Assembly (NCBI GenBank): GCA_947169915.1
Contig: CAMVRN010000001.1
Location: 62,001-126,000 of the forward strand
Length of the DNA stretch: 64,000 nucleotides
Reading direction: 5' to 3'
DNA from: an uncultured Candidatus Saccharibacteria bacterium
GTDB taxonomy: Bacteria > Patescibacteriota > Saccharimonadia > Saccharimonadales > Saccharimonadaceae
Part shown: piece by piece, positions 61,698-64,000 of the stretch
How positions within the stretch are numbered: the stretch's first letter is position 1
Layout of the letters: each line of letters begins with the position of its first letter
Made by a program: the position numbers and the translations under genes
Notes under the pieces: model-generated
Databases searched by the model: none
What the model saw: only the letters and a program-made list of their open reading frames with translations
Told to the model about the DNA's origin: nothing

Positions 61698-62405
61698 TTA
61701 TTTTGATAAGATTTTAAGTGGGTTGTCGTTTAATATGACGTCAAGTTTGGCTTCGCCATAAATCTTAGTGAGATTATAAATCGCATCATCAATTTCATAG
61801 AAATCGCGCATATGATGAGTGTCTGTACCAAATGCAAATATCATATCCTTCTTCGCAAGCTTCTTTATTGTTTTTGCAGCGCGATGGCCATATTGGCCAA
61901 TAACGCTTCCAAGATTACACTGGAATAGGACACCTTGCCTTGCAAGCCTCTCCGTAATCGAAAAATCTTTTTGAATGCTCAGATAACGTTCCGGGTGTGC
62001 TAAAACTACGATATATCCTTCGGCTTGTAAATCAAAGAAGATTTCTTCGTATCCTTCAAAGGAGCCAGTCATGGGTAGCTCGACGAGAAGATACTTGCTG
62101 TCGGCGAGGGTGGAGATTTTTTTATTCTTTAGTAGGGTGCCAATTTCTCTGTCGATATAGATTTCATTCCCAATATATAGTTCGATATCGATATCGCTTT
62201 CTTTCATGAGCTTCTTGAGTTCATGAAGGAGTTTTAAATTGTCGCTTTTAGGGCTGTTGTAGATTGTCTCTTGAATGTAATGAGGTGTGACAATTAGTTT
62301 ATCTACACCATGATTAGAGAGTTCTTGAAGAATCTCTAAACTTTCGTCAAAGGTTTCTACCCCGTCATCTACGTCGGGGAGAAGATGAGAGTGGATATCA
62401 ATCAT
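61698..62405 (-). CDS. PHP-type protein-tyrosine phosphatase (CpsB/YwqE family)
   Basis: 235 aa. The metal-dependent PHP phosphatase signature is clear: DIHSHLLPDVDDG at the N-terminus, VTPHYIQET, VLAHPERYLS and FGTDTHHMR. In capsule and exopolysaccharide systems this enzyme dephosphorylates the BY-kinase encoded next to it, here 3 nt upstream in the same operon. Confidence 0.92.
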   Translation of the reverse strand: MIDIHSHLLPDVDDGVETFDESLEILQELSNHGVDKLIVTPHYIQETIYNSPKSDNLKLLHELKKLMKESDIDIELYIGNEIYIDREIGTLLKNKKISTLADSKYLLVELPMTGSFEGYEEIFFDLQAEGYIVVLAHPERYLSIQKDFSITERLARQGVLFQCNLGSVIGQYGHRAAKTIKKLAKKDMIFAFGTDTHHMRDFYEIDDAIYNLTKIYGEAKLDVILNDNPLKILSK

Positions 62406-62408
62406 GAT

Positions 62409-63776
62409 TTATTTCTTGTGGTTCTCGTCGTAGTAACCGCCGTAATAGCTGTAGTAGTGATTGACTTTGCGGTCGATGTCGTTAACTACAACACCAGCAA
62501 TCTTGGCGCCGACTTTTTCTAGCGCGTCCTTAGTAGACATGAGAGCTTGGTGAGGAGTCTTGCCATTTCTTGCAACGATAATAGTTTCGTCGGTTAGGGT
62601 AGACATAATGATTGGGTCAGCAACGGCACCACATGGGGCGGAGTCGAAAATGATTAAATCATAGTCTTTCTTTAACGCTTCGATTAGGTCTTTGTGCTTA
62701 TCGGAAGAAAGGAGTTCTGCTGGGTTAGGAACTAGAGTACCCCGAGTAAGCAGTGAGAGATTCTTAATGCCAGTAGCTTGAATATAGAGATTGCGGTTCT
62801 TGAGGTAGTCAGCAAGAAGGTTGGTAAGACCGATAGTGTTTGGTCTCTTAAAAATGCGGTGTTGACGACCTTTGCGAAGGTCGCAGTCAACGAGAAGAAC
62901 TTTTTCTCCAGCTTGCGCAAAGGCAGCGGCGAGGTTCGCAGCAACGAAGCTTTTACCTTCGCTTGCGACGGAACTTGTTACTTGGATAGTTTTAACTTTT
63001 TTATCGATGGAAGTAAATTGGAGGTTGGTACGGAGAGAGCGAATAGATTCGCTAACGATAGACTTCGGGAATTTCTTAACTAAGACTTCGGAGGTGTCTT
63101 CTTTGAGTTTGACGTCACTCTTGATGATTTTACCTACGATAGGAAGTTTAATGCTTTCTTCGAGAGTATCGGAGTATTTAATAGAATCGTCAAAGTAGAA
63201 GATAACGAACGCTACACCGGCAACTGCCGCGATAGATAAGACGGCGGCGATGGCGATATCTCGCAAGGTTGTATTGTTGGAAGGTTTCTGAGCAACTTCG
63301 GCGGTTTCTAGAATAGCAACGTTATCGAGGGTCTTAATTATGTCTGTCTTATTAGTGAAGACGTCAGCGATAGAGTTAGCAATTCGAGATGCGAGTTCTG
63401 GGTCTTTGTCTGAGACTGTGATTTTAAGGATGGTCGTGTCGGAAATAGTAGAAACCTTGACACTTTTAGCAAGAACATCTGGAGTAGTATCGAGTCCGAG
63501 GTCAAAGATTACTTGTTCAAGAACGGTTTTACTTTTTGCGATAACACTGTAGGTACTGGTAAGTTTTTGGTTAGCGTTAATCTCGCTCAAAGTTGCTGCA
63601 GCGCTTGAGGAGTCAGATTGCAATAAAGCGACTTGAGAAGAAGACTCGTAAAGCGGAGTTTTGATATTCGTGTCATAATATGCGACCGCAGAGACGGCAA
63701 TAATAGGCAATGTGATTAATGCCCAGAGAAATTTTTTGAGGTAGGATAGGAATTCCTTGATGTCTAACTCTTCCAT
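62409..63776 (-). CDS. Polysaccharide co-polymerase / BY-type tyrosine autokinase
   Basis: 455 aa. An N-terminal Wzz domain with two TM helices (about 13-30 and 169-190) is fused to a CpsD-type ATPase: Walker A SSVASEGKSF, Walker A' LLVDCDLRKG, Walker B LIIFDSAP. The C-terminal tyrosine cluster (YYSYYGGYYDENHKK) is the autophosphorylation tail. It controls chain length or export of a surface polysaccharide, with the PHP phosphatase next door. A TATAAA box lies 7 nt before the ATG. Confidence 0.93.
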   Translation of the reverse strand: MEELDIKEFLSYLKKFLWALITLPIIAVSAVAYYDTNIKTPLYESSSQVALLQSDSSSAAATLSEINANQKLTSTYSVIAKSKTVLEQVIFDLGLDTTPDVLAKSVKVSTISDTTILKITVSDKDPELASRIANSIADVFTNKTDIIKTLDNVAILETAEVAQKPSNNTTLRDIAIAAVLSIAAVAGVAFVIFYFDDSIKYSDTLEESIKLPIVGKIIKSDVKLKEDTSEVLVKKFPKSIVSESIRSLRTNLQFTSIDKKVKTIQVTSSVASEGKSFVAANLAAAFAQAGEKVLLVDCDLRKGRQHRIFKRPNTIGLTNLLADYLKNRNLYIQATGIKNLSLLTRGTLVPNPAELLSSDKHKDLIEALKKDYDLIIFDSAPCGAVADPIIMSTLTDETIIVARNGKTPHQALMSTKDALEKVGAKIAGVVVNDIDRKVNHYYSYYGGYYDENHKK

Positions 63777-63803
63777 AATATCTTTTATATTATCATTTTT
63801 TAG

Positions 63804-64000
63804 TTATTCTGTCAATTCTATGTTATTATTCTCTGCCGCTTCAGCCTCTGCTTTAGCCTTGGCTTCTGCTTCGGCTCTAGCTTTCTCTTCTTCCTCAATT
63901 TGTTTGGCTGTTTTAAGATACTCAACAATTTTGTCGTGAGCATCGTCAATCGTTTCTTGGTTTGGAATCATGACATAGAGGTCTTGACCTGGCATAGAGT
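63804..64000 (-). CDS. C-terminal end of a protein in the polysaccharide operon (partial)
   Basis: Only the last 65 or so residues are in the window: MPGQDLYVMIPNQETIDDAHDKIVEYLK, then an Ala/Glu/Lys-rich helix (EEEEKARAEAEAKAKAEAEAAE) and a short acidic end. The first part could be the end of a LytR-CpsA-Psr-type domain, which would fit next to a BY-kinase, but too little is visible to decide. Confidence 0.55.
   Translation of the reverse strand, partial: SMPGQDLYVMIPNQETIDDAHDKIVEYLKTAKQIEEEEKARAEAEAKAKAEAEAAENNNIELTE

Overview
The window looks like chromosome of a reduced-genome member of the Candidate Phyla Radiation (Patescibacteria), most likely a Saccharibacteria (TM7) relative. I base this on compact monocistronic genes or short operons, housekeeping proteins trimmed of C-terminal domains (AlaRS, UvrC, an rRNA dimethylase), many small one-TM proteins without recognisable families, several peptidoglycan hydrolases but no biosynthetic pathways, a membrane pyrophosphatase, and no genes for amino-acid or nucleotide synthesis. 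UGA reads as stop throughout, so this is the standard bacterial code. The taxonomic call is inference from family knowledge, not from a marker-gene tree.

Layout. 0-14.4 kb (minus strand): gatA-gatC, a small membrane protein, uvrB, a 1388-aa InlB-repeat surface metalloprotease-like protein with a coupled small partner, a candidate structured small RNA, obg, and an envelope operon (baseplate-J-like membrane protein, RuvX-MltG fusion, LysM-CHAP hydrolase). 14.4-17.6 kb (plus): a soluble histidine kinase and response regulator, both with long Pro/Gln/Ala-rich tails, then an RsuA/RluB pseudouridine synthase that starts inside the regulator gene. 17.6-31.3 kb (minus): ftsA-like, a short alaS, a phosphoesterase, an HD hydrolase, a VanZ-like protein, mnmA with its cysteine desulfurase, tatD, a pair of tandem unknown paralogues, typA and a CPWC thioredoxin-like protein. 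31.4-33.4 kb (plus): a secreted lysozyme/C39 protein and its coupled partner. 33.5-48.2 kb: tRNA-Val, tRNA-Lys, tRNA-Leu, a surface protein, a MacB/FtsX ABC transporter, an oligopeptide-binding protein, secG, uvrC, eno, ligA, htpX and lemA.

48.2-55.0 kb is the accessory part. It holds a strikingly AT-rich AbrB/ABC-ATPase/ABC-permease operon with a perfect 20-bp palindrome at its promoter. Next to it is a tRNA-Gly with an unusual 19-56 covariation and partial copies of itself on both sides. A secreted SLT-like lysozyme, the membrane pyrophosphatase, a DUF2726 protein and a scar resembling the 3' end of a large serine recombinase follow. 55.1-64 kb: tRNA-Phe, hisS, a short KsgA/Erm-like methylase, a DsbA-like protein with a CPTC membrane partner, a phosphoesterase, an HD protein, abutting tRNA-Cys/tRNA-Leu, a second small-RNA candidate, and a PHP phosphatase / BY-kinase pair of exopolysaccharide type.

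Expression logic visible in the sequence: most first genes carry an extended -10 box (TGG/TGC followed by TATAAT) 6-9 nt upstream of the start codon, so their mRNAs should be leaderless. Internal operon genes and a second group of monocistronic genes instead carry strong Shine-Dalgarno sequences. This rule was used to correct several start codons.
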